Shown here piece after piece: positions 1 through 8,388 of a stretch of DNA of 64,000 bases. Origin of the DNA: a virus. The translations under genes were made by a program, and so were the position numbers. The notes beneath the pieces are model-generated. The model was given only the letters and a program-made list of their open reading frames with translations, searched no databases and was not told the DNA's origin. The first letter of the stretch is position 1, and each line of letters begins with the position of its first letter. The stretch lies in IMG/VR virus record IMGVR_UViG_3300002143_000079, positions 1 through 64,000 of that record, one strand, 5' to 3'.

Positions 1-75
1 CAATTCAACCGTGGATGCTCCCGCGATTTCCAACAATTGTTCTTTGATGAGTTTCTTTAAATCAGCTTTATTCAT
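1..75 (-). CDS. 5' end of an unknown gene, cut by the window edge
   Basis: An ATG at 73-75 opens a minus-strand frame that runs off the left edge after 25 codons. It starts MNKADLKKLIKEQLLEIAG, a basic amphipathic opening that resembles the N-termini of the virion-region genes at 39296-39712 and 8389-9021. A TATTTAT element lies 4 nt before the start, as in other late genes here. The rest of the gene is outside the window, so no function can be given. Confidence 0.65.
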   Translation of the reverse strand, partial: MNKADLKKLIKEQLLEIAGASTVEL

Positions 76-79
76 GACC

Positions 80-86
80 ATAAATA
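80..86 (-). promoter_or_regulatory. TATTTAT element
   Basis: TATTTAT on the minus strand, 4 nt before the ATG of the left-edge gene. The surrounding TTGATATTTATGGTC is repeated in front of the GIY-YIG gene at 3459. Confidence 0.5.
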
Positions 87-106
87 TCAACCAGCAATAT
101 AAAATG

Positions 107-134
107 TTGATGTTTTTTAAGAATAGTCTATGAT
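107..134 (+). promoter_or_regulatory. Sigma-70-type promoter of the macro-domain gene
   Basis: TTGATG at 107-112, a 16-nt spacer, and TATGAT at 129-134. The -10 box ends 6 nt before the ATG at 141, which predicts a leaderless transcript for the only plus-strand operon. Confidence 0.7.
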
Positions 135-140
135 ATTGAC

Positions 141-614
141 ATGATAACAGAAGTTAAGATTGACTTATTAACGTATGAGGTAGATGCAATTGGACATTGT
201 ACCAATTGTTTCTGCACCATGGGAAGTGGCATTGCGAAACAAATAAAACTGCAGTTGCCAGAGGCTTATCAGGAGGATTTAAAGACCCAATCTGGTGACA
301 AAACCAAGTTTGGTAAGTTCTCAGTAGCCACAATCACCAAACCAAACATTGAAACCAAAATCAAGTTTGTCTACAATTTGTATGGTCAATACTACTACGG
401 TAAGGATAGTCGAAAATTGAACTATGAGTCGATTTACACGGCTATGGAGGGAATGAGAAAAGACTGTGTGGGTAAACCAATAAAATCTATCGGGCTACCT
501 AAGAACATGGGTTGTGCATTAGCTGGTGGTGATTGGAATGTAGTCAACGCAATGATTCATTCCATCTTCGATGATGCGCCGTTTGAGGTTTACATTTGTG
601 AATACACTAAATAA
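141..614 (+). CDS. Macro-domain protein (ADP-ribose-binding / Appr-1''-p phosphatase type)
   Basis: A 157-residue protein made of a single macro domain. The N-terminus has the family's beta strand and a glycine-rich loop (DAIGHCTNCFCTMGSGIAKQI), and the C-terminal half has IGLPKNMGCALAGGDWN, the second ligand-binding loop. Macro domains bind or hydrolyse ADP-ribose derivatives, including the 1''-phosphate produced in tRNA ligation and ADP-ribose on proteins. Members are common in T4-like phages, where they may salvage NAD fragments or remove host ADP-ribosylation; that role is inferred. It is the first gene of a plus-strand pair with the GMP reductase-like gene, which starts 1 nt after its stop, under a strong promoter. 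Confidence 0.85.
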   Translation: MITEVKIDLLTYEVDAIGHCTNCFCTMGSGIAKQIKLQLPEAYQEDLKTQSGDKTKFGKFSVATITKPNIETKIKFVYNLYGQYYYGKDSRKLNYESIYTAMEGMRKDCVGKPIKSIGLPKNMGCALAGGDWNVVNAMIHSIFDDAPFEVYICEYTK

Positions 615-615
615 T

Positions 616-1608
616 ATGGCCAAAATACTCAAAACAAAATCAATTTATTATAACGACATAAATTTGATTGCACAACCGGCTAATCCAAATTTCACAAGTC
701 GTGATTTGGTTCCAAAAGAACTACATAGAATTATCGTATCTCCAATGGATGCGGTAGTTGGTCCAGATTTCGCAAAAGCTGCGTCGGATTTGGGTCTGAC
801 GGTGTGTATTCATAGATTCTGCACTCCCGAAATTCAACTTGAAACATTCCGTAAAACCAATGGTTCCAATGTCTATGTCAGTATTGGATTGGATGATTGG
901 GATAGAGTTGAAAAGTTCAAGGATACAACAACTAATTGGTTAATTGATTGTGCAAATGGGTATTTACACAAAATCAAAAACGTCATATATGAACTTCGTA
1001 CCAGAGCCAATGTTTCCAACTTGATGTTGGGAAATATTCATTCTGCAGATGGAATCCGAATGTATAAAGAGTTCGATAATTGTGGTTTTAACATCCTTTT
1101 TCGTGTCGGTATCGCGGGTGGAAGTGCATGTTCAACGAGTGATGCAACTGGTGTAAATAGAGGAAATATCACTGAAATTATGGAGTGTGCAGAAGAAGCT
1201 GATTTGTATGAAAACTTCTACATTGTCGCTGATGGTGGTATTAAAAATGGTAATTATGCGGCAAAAGCATTCGGTGCAGGAGCAGATTTTGTTATGTTGG
1301 GTGGATTTTTCGGAAAGGCATTAGAGGCACAAACTAACGTCAGTAAAGATGGAACTTTTTGGGGTGGTGCGAGTCACAAACAACAGGAAAGATACAACAC
1401 TGGTCGAATTAGACATAGTGAAGGTAAGGTTTACACTGTCGATGGCACCAAGATTCCATTAAAGGATTTGATGTTCGGAGAAACAGGACTTTGGGGTGGA
1501 TTATCAAGTATTGTTAGCTATTCCGGTCATTTGACATTGAGTGATTTCATTGGAAATGGTGTATTTGAAATCAAGGAAAACAGTCTACCACCGGGAGATA
1601 GAAGATGA
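616..1608 (+). CDS. GMP reductase / IMP dehydrogenase family enzyme
   Basis: A 330-residue TIM-barrel protein. The start is the ATG at 616, directly after the macro-domain stop; an upstream in-frame codon would overlap that gene. The catalytic loop GGSACSTSDATG carries the nucleophilic Cys of this family, followed by the phosphate-binding VADGGIKNG and GADFVMLGG segments and a C-terminal GGLSSIVSYSG. There is no CBS insertion, which together with the length favours GMP reductase (GMP + NADPH to IMP) over IMP dehydrogenase. It would adjust purine pools during infection. Paired with a macro-domain gene it suggests a nucleotide-metabolism module, though this link is inference. Confidence 0.8.
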   Translation: MAKILKTKSIYYNDINLIAQPANPNFTSRDLVPKELHRIIVSPMDAVVGPDFAKAASDLGLTVCIHRFCTPEIQLETFRKTNGSNVYVSIGLDDWDRVEKFKDTTTNWLIDCANGYLHKIKNVIYELRTRANVSNLMLGNIHSADGIRMYKEFDNCGFNILFRVGIAGGSACSTSDATGVNRGNITEIMECAEEADLYENFYIVADGGIKNGNYAAKAFGAGADFVMLGGFFGKALEAQTNVSKDGTFWGGASHKQQERYNTGRIRHSEGKVYTVDGTKIPLKDLMFGETGLWGGLSSIVSYSGHLTLSDFIGNGVFEIKENSLPPGDRR

Positions 1609-1832
1609 AAACATCTCATATGGCTTCGAAATTAAGTCATCATTATAACGCAGGTGGTTATTTTAAACCAACTACGTTATGGACACCGGAAGAGATAGAA
1701 GAAAATGGCTTTTACTTTTTACCATGTCATAATTTTTTACAAGATTTGAATGATTTGGAGAATCAACAAAAAATGGTTTGTTCGGAAACTATAGAAATAA
1801 CGCTACTAAGAAAGATATTCCATTTAATTTGA
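1605..1832 (+). CDS. Small unknown protein, probably truncated at its 3' end
   Basis: The ATG overlaps the stop of the GMP reductase-like gene by 4 nt (ATGA), so translation is probably coupled. The first 57 residues look natural (MASKLSHHYNAGGYFKP, then an acidic TPEEIEENGFYFLPCHNF). The last 15 or so codons lie over the HNH reading frame and look like read-through into foreign sequence. Arrival of the HNH gene may have replaced the original C-terminus. No family is recognised. Confidence 0.5.
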   Translation: MKTSHMASKLSHHYNAGGYFKPTTLWTPEEIEENGFYFLPCHNFLQDLNDLENQQKMVCSETIEITLLRKIFHLI

Positions 1833-2095
1833 CAAATGAAGAAATGGAAAACATGTTTTCATCAAAGTGTTTTTATTGTGGAAGAATGCCGTATAGAACC
1901 ATACAGAAAAAAAATTGTTACGGTCATTATATTTGTAATGGTATAGATAGAAAAGATAATTTTAAAGGATATACGATAGAAAATTGTGTCTCTTGTTGTA
2001 TCGAGTGTAATTTTATAAAAAATAAATATCACATAGACGATTTTATAAAATTAGTTAGAATGATTTATGATAATACAAAATCATTGAGTTTGTAA
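1778..2095 (+). CDS. HNH homing endonuclease, N-terminally short
   Basis: About 105 residues with the zinc-binding CFYCG pair, then NGIDRKDNFKGYTIENC and CCIECNFIKN, which form the beta-beta-alpha metal HNH core of phage free-standing homing endonucleases. The frame opens at a TTG at 1778. No ATG precedes it, and the frame is open back only to about 1755, so the N-terminal part usual in this family is missing. It overlaps the end of the previous frame in another phase. It ends 4 nt before the convergent stop at 2099. It could be intact with a weak start, a fusion needing a frameshift, or a decayed copy. Confidence 0.6.
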   Translation: MFGNYRNNATKKDIPFNLTNEEMENMFSSKCFYCGRMPYRTIQKKNCYGHYICNGIDRKDNFKGYTIENCVSCCIECNFIKNKYHIDDFIKLVRMIYDNTKSLSL

Positions 2096-2098
2096 TAT

Positions 2099-2680
2099 TT
2101 AAACATCACATCGAATTTTATCAAATTCCAAACCATGTTTCTTACACAATTCATTACATTTAGTATATGCTGAGAATGCTTCTTGTGTATTTGGACTCTT
2201 ACTCAACGCTTTCAATTTTTTGATTTTATCGAACATTTCGAGAGTTACATCACCATAGAGATACATACCCATATTAGGTTGTTTCGATTCATATTCATTG
2301 TGTTGTAAATGACCCGTCTCTTTATTATATTGTTCTTCCAAGATACGAACGTCTTTACCTAAATCTTTATCTTCTCGTAACACCTCTAATAACGACTGAC
2401 TACCTTGTGGGTCATCACGTAACATAAAGTAGAGGAAGTTAAGAATAGGCGTCTCTCTGGTAGGAATAAAGACAGCTGTACAAATTTCTTCCGGTTTCAA
2501 CCCTTTACGTTTACCCTCTTCCAACAACAATCTCTTCTTTTCCGTTCCCGTCTCAATCTCAGTGTCGTATTTCTTATTATACTCTTGTGCCGAATAACCG
2601 AGGTTTGTTCTATCCCGCTGAGCCTCTTTCGTTTTATTTGCGAGATATTCTTTGTATTTGGTATCGTTAAAAATGTTCAT
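2099..2680 (-). CDS. Unknown protein, 193 aa
   Basis: A soluble, charged protein with no recognised family. The N-terminal 60 residues are highly basic and acidic and probably helical (KYKEYLANKTKEAQRD), followed by a more hydrophobic middle (TAVFIPTRETPILNFLYFML) and a helical C-terminal third. It is convergent with the HNH gene and lies downstream of a GIY-YIG gene on the same strand. The ATG is preceded by an AT-rich stretch without a Shine-Dalgarno sequence. Confidence 0.65.
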   Translation of the reverse strand: MNIFNDTKYKEYLANKTKEAQRDRTNLGYSAQEYNKKYDTEIETGTEKKRLLLEEGKRKGLKPEEICTAVFIPTRETPILNFLYFMLRDDPQGSQSLLEVLREDKDLGKDVRILEEQYNKETGHLQHNEYESKQPNMGMYLYGDVTLEMFDKIKKLKALSKSPNTQEAFSAYTKCNELCKKHGLEFDKIRCDV

Positions 2681-2706
2681 AACTTATCATATATATGTCG
2701 AACCTA

Positions 2707-3459
2707 TCATTGGATATTTTTTATTTTTCGTTTGTGGTATTTTACCGTCGTCATTCCAAGATTATATTTAGTAGACAATTCAACAACGGTCAGTAACCCA
2801 TCTTTTATATCCTGATATAAAAGTGGTTTAATTGTTTTCATCCTAGATTTACTTTCTTTTATACGTAATTTACATTCGTCGGTCATTTTACCAACCACTC
2901 TACCGGATAGATTATTGGAATATACGTAATTTATTTTTCGATTTCTCAACTTCTCAATTCTTTCTTGATACTTTTGCGGACCTTCACTTCCATATTTTTC
3001 AATAAACCAATTACGTGTAAATCGTCCCTTGGCTTTTCTTTTTTGGATAGAAATAGAATCATTTGAGTGACGTTTTCCAAACATCGGATTATTTTCACCT
3101 GAACAAATGGTTTTCATTTTCTCAATAAACTGTTCTTTATTTGGATTGTTAGTGATGTTGTCTCCACCACTTGCGGTGGAACAAATGTTATATCCCACGT
3201 CTCTTAAATATGGTTTAAATGTATCCAAGTAAAATTGTTCTCTAATAATCAACTGACCCAAATCCACCAGTTCTATTACATCAAACCGGAATTTACCCTC
3301 CCCATATAAATTCCACGCATTTTGTAATTTTTGATTTACATGACAACCATCATTAAGATTTCGACGGTGTTCCACCCACCGACCATCAATGTTTTTAGAT
3401 GACCCTATATAAAAACGGTGGGTTTCAACATTTGTTATTTTATAAATACCACTAATCAT
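2707..3459 (-). CDS. GIY-YIG homing endonuclease with NUMOD3-type motif
   Basis: A 250-residue Seg-like nuclease. The GIY-YIG catalytic domain is at the N-terminus: GIYKITN, then FYIGSS, with an Arg in the following helix and a Glu (REQFYLD) at the expected later position. Residues near 120-130 (GENNPMFGKRHS) match the NUMOD3 DNA-binding motif, and the basic C-terminal third (KYNLGMTTVKYHKRK) looks like a helix-turn-helix. It is a free-standing mobile gene placed after the major capsid gene's terminator, with its own TATTTAT element 5 nt before the ATG. Confidence 0.85.
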   Translation of the reverse strand: MISGIYKITNVETHRFYIGSSKNIDGRWVEHRRNLNDGCHVNQKLQNAWNLYGEGKFRFDVIELVDLGQLIIREQFYLDTFKPYLRDVGYNICSTASGGDNITNNPNKEQFIEKMKTICSGENNPMFGKRHSNDSISIQKRKAKGRFTRNWFIEKYGSEGPQKYQERIEKLRNRKINYVYSNNLSGRVVGKMTDECKLRIKESKSRMKTIKPLLYQDIKDGLLTVVELSTKYNLGMTTVKYHKRKIKNIQ

Positions 3460-3464
3460 TGACC

Positions 3465-3471
3465 ATAAATA
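3465..3471 (-). promoter_or_regulatory. TATTTAT element
   Basis: 5 nt before the ATG of the GIY-YIG gene at 3459, within the same 15-nt context as the copy at 80-86. Confidence 0.5.
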
Positions 3472-3503
3472 TCAAGAGTTCTATGGAAAGGTTAAAATTT
3501 AAA

Positions 3504-3532
3504 CAAAAAAGAGCCTCCAAAAAGGAGGCTCT
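3504..3532 (-). terminator. Rho-independent terminator after the major capsid gene
   Basis: A 9-bp stem (AGAGCCTCC / GGAGGCTCT) with a 5-nt loop, followed on the minus strand by a run of T. It lies 25 nt past the capsid stop and should end the scaffold-capsid transcript. Confidence 0.85.
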
Positions 3533-3556
3533 CTGTATTTAATTATTCGTTATTGA

Positions 3557-5236
3557 TTACACGTAGTTCAAGTCGGCAATCAAGATTCGGCCATAAAATT
3601 CTGGGCGAACTACCTTCTTAGCATAACGAGTCATGACACCACGACGAGGCGTGAAGTTCACTGGATCGTAAACCAATGGAGTTTGAACCAATGGGATGTA
3701 TGGGCTGTAAACAGCACCGGTTTCGAGGAAGTTATTTCCACGGAAACCAACCAAGATTTGGTTTTCAACCATGTATGGGTTCTTGTAAACTTGGAAACGG
3801 TTAGCGAAGCTACCGACCTTACTTACACCCATCGCGAATTTAGCACTATCACCGTCAGTGTTGACCATGAAGCCAGGGATACATTCCAAGACAGTAGCAA
3901 CATCGGGACTTACGACCACGAAGTTAGCACCACCACGGAGAGTCAATTGGTGAATCTTGTTAGATACCTTTTGGATCTTGTTACCGAGCGTTTGGAACCA
4001 TGTGGATTTGACATACGCGGTTCTGTTTGCTGCGGAATCTTCGATACGGGTGAACGAAGCGTTACCACTTGCGTCAAGCGTTCTGGTGAATTCCGTACCA
4101 ATCTTAGCAGACCATGCTTCGGTGGTGGCACCGGGAGCGGAGGTCAATAACATGTCGAGGATTTCGAGGTCGATTTCCATCGAGACATATTCACTCAAGA
4201 GAGCAGTCAATTCTGCTTCTGCGTCAATGCTGTGGTAAGCGTTCAAGTCTTGTGCGAGTTCTGGAGTCCAGACTGCTTTCAACTTACGGGTCTTAGCCAC
4301 GATTGGTTCGCTCTTGAGTTCCAAGTTGACTTCTGGAATACCAATGTCAACACCTGCGTTAATACCAGAGTTAGCACCACTTCCGCTAAACGGATATTTG
4401 TCTTCGAAGTCACCACGGGTTGCATCACTTGGTTGTAAGCTACCAGAGACAACGACTGTCGAAGCAGCCAAGTCCAAGGATGACGTTACAACTGCTTCAA
4501 CTACATAGTATGGAGAAGCTGCGGAACCAGTGTTATATACCTTCGTGAATTGACCCAACACGTTCAAGTCAACGGATTCGGAGAAGAAGGTGAAACTTCT
4601 TACTGCGGTTGTATCCCAACGAGCTGCGTTAGAACCGAGGTTCCACGTAATCTTTTGGTAATCACCGGCAACTGCACTTGCAGAATAGTCGGCATCATAG
4701 TTCACTGCGGACCATGCGGTTAAATCGACAGCCAAGGATGAGGATGCTGCGGTAACGACGGAAGACGTTGGGTTAATGGTATAACCGAAACGACCAGCAC
4801 CGTATAGACCGTTGGTAGCGCTATCGGTAGAACCGAGCTTCTTCAACGTACCACCGAACAACGAATCACCTTCGGTGTGCCCCCCACGGGTATTACCGTA
4901 TTTGAAGTCGAGATAGAAAATCAAACCGCTTGGGAGATTCATTGGTTGAACCGAGACGAATTCCTTTGCTGCGATTTCTGCGAACACACGGCGAACCAAT
5001 GGAAGAGCAACCCCTGCCCATTGTTCACTGTTGGTAGAAGTACCCGTTGAGGTAGCTTCCTTGATCAATTGTTGTGCTTGGTTTTCAAGCAAAACAGACA
5101 TTTGTGCCTTCTCGACACCTTTCAAACCTTCGAGCAAACCGGTTTTTTCCCATTTGCCTTGCAAACCACGTGTTTCTTCCAATAAACGATTCATTGGACT
5201 AACGTTGCTTGTCAACAATTCTTTAATTTCATTCAT
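3557..5236 (-). CDS. 23: Major capsid protein, gp23-like
   Basis: A 559-residue HK97-fold capsid subunit of the T4 gp23 family. The conserved N-arm and E-loop region is seen as GVALPLVRRVFAEIAAKEFVS followed by VQPMNLPSG, and the C-terminal end carries TRYAKKVVRPEFYG. The first 51 residues look like a propeptide for the gp21 protease: LLE occurs at residues 18-20, 34-36 and 49-51, and cleavage after Glu51 is the best guess. The Thr/Ser/Ala-rich middle (about residues 150-280) is longer and more variable than the core. It lies 41 nt after the scaffold gene, so the two are co-transcribed, and it ends before a strong terminator. Confidence 0.93.
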   Translation of the reverse strand: MNEIKELLTSNVSPMNRLLEETRGLQGKWEKTGLLEGLKGVEKAQMSVLLENQAQQLIKEATSTGTSTNSEQWAGVALPLVRRVFAEIAAKEFVSVQPMNLPSGLIFYLDFKYGNTRGGHTEGDSLFGGTLKKLGSTDSATNGLYGAGRFGYTINPTSSVVTAASSSLAVDLTAWSAVNYDADYSASAVAGDYQKITWNLGSNAARWDTTAVRSFTFFSESVDLNVLGQFTKVYNTGSAASPYYVVEAVVTSSLDLAASTVVVSGSLQPSDATRGDFEDKYPFSGSGANSGINAGVDIGIPEVNLELKSEPIVAKTRKLKAVWTPELAQDLNAYHSIDAEAELTALLSEYVSMEIDLEILDMLLTSAPGATTEAWSAKIGTEFTRTLDASGNASFTRIEDSAANRTAYVKSTWFQTLGNKIQKVSNKIHQLTLRGGANFVVVSPDVATVLECIPGFMVNTDGDSAKFAMGVSKVGSFANRFQVYKNPYMVENQILVGFRGNNFLETGAVYSPYIPLVQTPLVYDPVNFTPRRGVMTRYAKKVVRPEFYGRILIADLNYV

Positions 5237-5277
5237 AGTATTTGTATTTGTTAAACTAACATTTACGCTTTTTAAAT

Positions 5278-6327
5278 TTACTTCTTGATACCAGCGAGTT
5301 TTTGGAATCTTGAAACCGTTTCGTTAATCGGAGCACTGACGATTTTCTCGGCAGGCTTGGTTGTTCCAGTTGATTGTGATGCGAAGCCTTCAGCAATCGT
5401 GGTCTTTTGGCTTGGGGCCTTCTTCACTTTGCTAAGATTAAATGCTTCTGACAAATTATTGTAGGTCAATTTAACTTCACGAACGGACTTAGTTAAGTCG
5501 AACGCTTCAATAATCTTCATTTTTTGTGAGTTATCAAATGCGTGTGCTTTGAACAATTTGTTCGTATAAAGCAGTTTTGCATTCAATAGGTTCACTTCGT
5601 TGAGTTGGCTGCGTAAGAATTCAATAGTCTCGCAAGCCTCGGCAAATTGTTTTTTGGTTTCTTCAAGTTCTTTTTCTTTTTCTTCGTCTTTTTCTTCCTT
5701 CTCATCGGAATTTTCAGACAAACTTGAGAGTAATTCGTTTAAGTCGATTTCTTCATCGTCATCGTCTTTCTTTTCTTCCTCTTCTTCATTCAAACTAGCA
5801 ATCATTGCTTCCAAGTTGAGGTCTGCATCAACTGGTGGTGGGACATCCGTTGGAGGAGCAGATGGTGGAGGAACTGGAGCACCTTGTGCGCCTGGTAATT
5901 GATCCGGTGCGACAACCATAACTGGAGCAGCAACTGTTTGAACGGTAGCTGGGTCAATTGGTGCGCCTGGGACTGGTGGAACTGGAGCAGCAGGAGCTGG
6001 AACGGAAGCATCAACCGGAGCATCAGATGCTGGTGGAACGTCTTCTTCGTTAATATCTTTATTCAACTCTGCCAAAATTGCATCAATGTCTTCTGAGGTG
6101 ATTTCTTCACCTTCGGCAGCGACAGGATCAGGCGCGAGAGGAATCTCAGTTCCTTCTTCTTCATCAGTTCCTTCTTCTTCACCCAACTCTTCTTTTAATT
6201 TTTCAGCCATCAAACGGGCCATTCTTGGAGCGAAAGCTTCTTCGAGGGACGCTTTAGCATTTGCGAGTGCGCTTGCACGAACTGCTTTTGCATCAGCGAT
6301 AGCTTCTTTAAATAATTCTGAACTCAT
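5278..6327 (-). CDS. 22: Prohead core scaffold protein, gp22-like
   Basis: A 349-residue acidic protein just upstream of the capsid gene and downstream of the prohead protease, the T4 order 21-22-23. It has an N-terminal helix, acidic Glu/Asp runs, an Ala/Pro-rich linker near residues 100-170, then a strongly charged coiled coil (about 190-265). Such composition is typical of internal scaffolds that are digested by gp21 during maturation. Sequence identity to T4 gp22 is not evident by eye; the call rests on position, length and composition. A TATTTAT element lies about 95 nt upstream. Confidence 0.75.
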   Translation of the reverse strand: MSSELFKEAIADAKAVRASALANAKASLEEAFAPRMARLMAEKLKEELGEEEGTDEEEGTEIPLAPDPVAAEGEEITSEDIDAILAELNKDINEEDVPPASDAPVDASVPAPAAPVPPVPGAPIDPATVQTVAAPVMVVAPDQLPGAQGAPVPPPSAPPTDVPPPVDADLNLEAMIASLNEEEEEKKDDDDEEIDLNELLSSLSENSDEKEEKDEEKEKELEETKKQFAEACETIEFLRSQLNEVNLLNAKLLYTNKLFKAHAFDNSQKMKIIEAFDLTKSVREVKLTYNNLSEAFNLSKVKKAPSQKTTIAEGFASQSTGTTKPAEKIVSAPINETVSRFQKLAGIKK

Positions 6328-6424
6328 ATGTTTTAACTTTTGGTTATTTTTGTGAAGTTATTATAGAACTTCAATGAAGTGTGTAAAATTCGGAACAATA
6401 TATGAATAATATTGTATTCGTTGT

Positions 6425-6431
6425 ATAAATA
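6425..6431 (-). promoter_or_regulatory. TATTTAT element upstream of the scaffold-capsid operon
   Basis: About 97 nt before the scaffold ATG. If it starts the scaffold-capsid message, this would be one of few long-leader late transcripts in the window. Confidence 0.4.
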
Positions 6432-6458
6432 TAATTAAAAATACAAAAACGTTAAATT

Positions 6459-6941
6459 TTATTTAGTTGGCGATTGAGGTTGGCCAGATTGTTGATTATT
6501 TTGTGGATCATCAATATCAAAATACATTTCGAGTTTTTTACCAATATCCTCATATAAAGCCTCTAATTGTTGTTCTCGAATTTGAACTTCTTTAGCTAAT
6601 TTACCAAATTGTTCTGAGTATTTTTTTATTTCTTGATAATGTCTCTTTACAGTGTTTTCTTCAAACCAATCACCACATTCGTTGATAGCATATGCTTCAG
6701 ACAAATCGGCAATTTCTTGTAAATTTTTAGCAACTTCGGTAATTTTCGTTTCACGATATACAGATTTACCATATTCATTGTAACGAGCAACCATTGTTAC
6801 CAGTTTCTTTTTTTCATCCACTGACATTTTAGGAGTTTTATCCTCTTTACCTTGTGACGATTGTGGAGCCACTGGTGCTGTTGGTTTGACCGGATTTCCG
6901 TCAATATTCATGCCTTCCAAAAGTTTTTTCAATTGTATCAT
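6459..6941 (-). CDS. Unknown helical protein in the head-gene cluster
   Basis: 160 residues from the ATG at 6941; a TATTTAT element lies 6 nt upstream, and longer starts would run into the neighbouring gene. It has a Pro/Gln linker near residues 15-35, a long helical, probably coiled-coil middle (YQEIKKYSEQFGKLAKEV), and a Gln/Pro-rich tail. Its position between the protease and scaffold genes suggests a head-assembly role such as an additional core protein. No family is recognised. Confidence 0.65.
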   Translation of the reverse strand: MIQLKKLLEGMNIDGNPVKPTAPVAPQSSQGKEDKTPKMSVDEKKKLVTMVARYNEYGKSVYRETKITEVAKNLQEIADLSEAYAINECGDWFEENTVKRHYQEIKKYSEQFGKLAKEVQIREQQLEALYEDIGKKLEMYFDIDDPQNNQQSGQPQSPTK

Positions 6942-6947
6942 ACGATT

Positions 6948-6954
6948 ATAAATA
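6948..6954 (-). promoter_or_regulatory. TATTTAT element
   Basis: Placed 6 nt before the ATG at 6941; it supports that start over the upstream in-frame codons. Confidence 0.5.
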
Positions 6955-6955
6955 G

Positions 6956-7258
6956 TTAAAATTTTCCAAATAGGTCGTGAATCCGATGCATCAACTTTGT
7001 GTGATATCGGAATATCTCCGTTTTTGTTTTTTGATTGTTTATGGTTGGTTCTAAATACCAACCATCTTTTTTACGGTAAACTTTGAATTTAACCTTTTTT
7101 TCTTTACCGAGAAAGTCCTCCAACTGTTCAAATGACATGGAATATGCATCATCAACCTCAAAACCAAGGTCATTTAACATCTCCCATTCATGGATTAACC
7201 AATCATCGGGTGGAATGTAATCGGTTTGAATAGCACTTTTTAATGTTAACTTATTCAT
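6956..7258 (-). CDS. Unknown protein, 100 aa
   Basis: A small mixed-charge protein (PPDDWLIHEWEMLNDLGFEV) whose ATG overlaps the stop of the preceding gene by 4 nt, so translation is coupled. The C-terminal part is basic, with a lysine- and tyrosine-rich strand (VKFKVYRKKDGWYLEP). It sits inside the head-assembly cluster. No family recognised. Confidence 0.65.
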   Translation of the reverse strand: MNKLTLKSAIQTDYIPPDDWLIHEWEMLNDLGFEVDDAYSMSFEQLEDFLGKEKKVKFKVYRKKDGWYLEPTINNQKTKTEIFRYHTKLMHRIHDLFGKF

Positions 7259-7773
7259 TTGATATTCAATTCCTTTACAATGTAATTCACAAAATTAAAT
7301 AACGCATGTTCATCACCTCTAGGATTGATAGGTCTACTTATTTTGATTATTATAGTATCCTTCTCAACTTTCTCTGGTTGTGGTGCGGGTGTAGGACTTA
7401 CGGCCGACGCCACATCAACATCGTCAGCACTCAAATTCACCGGTCTACGATCTGGACAACATAACGCTACAAAAACGGGTTTAGGTTGTAATTTTTTTAT
7501 TACCACCATTTGCTTATTATTACCATTTGTCTGTTCCGTCGCACTATACTTGATTTGAGTTGCGGAAGATTCATCGGGTTTAATATCCAATGTTTGTAAA
7601 ATGTCTATTTCATCTCGCGTGAAAGGTTGACCAACATTTTCTGGTTTGTTTACAAAATCATCAAAGTTATCCTGCGCCTTAACATTCTTAACAACGGGAT
7701 TTTCGGCTTCCTCGGAAAGAAATTCCCGTATCAACCCCTTCAATATTTGTTTACCACTATTGTCATTTATCAT
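7255..7773 (-). CDS. Unknown protein, 172 aa
   Basis: A short helical N-terminus (KQILKGLIREFLSE), a polar linker, and a C-terminal beta-rich region (KDTIIIKISRP) separated by a Pro/Ala stretch. It begins 5 nt after the prohead protease stop and overlaps the next gene by ATGA, so it belongs to the same operon. No family recognised. Confidence 0.65.
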   Translation of the reverse strand: MINDNSGKQILKGLIREFLSEEAENPVVKNVKAQDNFDDFVNKPENVGQPFTRDEIDILQTLDIKPDESSATQIKYSATEQTNGNNKQMVVIKKLQPKPVFVALCCPDRRPVNLSADDVDVASAVSPTPAPQPEKVEKDTIIIKISRPINPRGDEHALFNFVNYIVKELNIK

Positions 7774-7778
7774 GATTG

Positions 7779-8387
7779 TTATTTAATTTCCGATAAAATG
7801 TCTCGAATAATATCATCCACTTTGGTCCACTTATTATCAATTGGATTAATTACATTCCTCGTTACCGACTCATTCATTGGAGCCTTTTGAGACATAAATG
7901 CCCCAATGGTGCTAGGATTGCTAACAAAATCAAACGCAATTAAACTAAAATCGTCGTTCACTTCTACGGTGCTTTCATTAACCTTCTTCACCGTTCCAGC
8001 ACCACGACTAGAAATTCCCAAGGTGATTCCACATTTCAACAATTCTTTCAAAATATTACCGCTTGGAGTAGTCAAAATTTCCACTTCACCCATCAATTCT
8101 TTACCATTCCACCATGTTCTGAGTATGTTATGACTAACGTTTTTTAAATTCACAACTTCACTGTCTGGATGGTCTAATTCACCCATTGCACGTTTTTGTT
8201 GAACAAAATTTTGATTATACTTTTCAACTTCACGTTGTAATATTTCAAAAGGATACACTCGACCATTTTGATTTTTTGACTCCGCACGTTGTAAAATACC
8301 ACTAACACACATTTTACCATCAGCCGCTGACTCGTTTAATGTTTGTTTAAACTCGAATGGAATACATTCTATCAATAATTCTTTCAT
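7779..8387 (-). CDS. 21: Prohead maturation protease, gp21-like (peptidase S77)
   Basis: A 202-residue serine protease of the T4 gp21 / herpesvirus assemblin fold. The start is the ATG at 8387, just after the preceding stop; the longer frame begins with TTG and would overlap. GELDHPD holds the catalytic His, GISSRGAG the nucleophilic Ser, and LKNVSHNI and TTPSGNILKELL are the conserved segments between them. It cleaves scaffold and capsid propeptides, probably after L-x-E sites, during head maturation. It lies between portal and capsid genes, as in T4. Confidence 0.93.
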   Translation of the reverse strand: MKELLIECIPFEFKQTLNESAADGKMCVSGILQRAESKNQNGRVYPFEILQREVEKYNQNFVQQKRAMGELDHPDSEVVNLKNVSHNILRTWWNGKELMGEVEILTTPSGNILKELLKCGITLGISSRGAGTVKKVNESTVEVNDDFSLIAFDFVSNPSTIGAFMSQKAPMNESVTRNVINPIDNKWTKVDDIIRDILSEIK

Positions 8388-8388
8388 A

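Noticed and set aside
3683-4508. Several long plus-strand frames inside the major capsid gene
   Set aside because: They are antisense shadows of the GC-richer capsid coding sequence, with no promoter, start context or recognisable protein.
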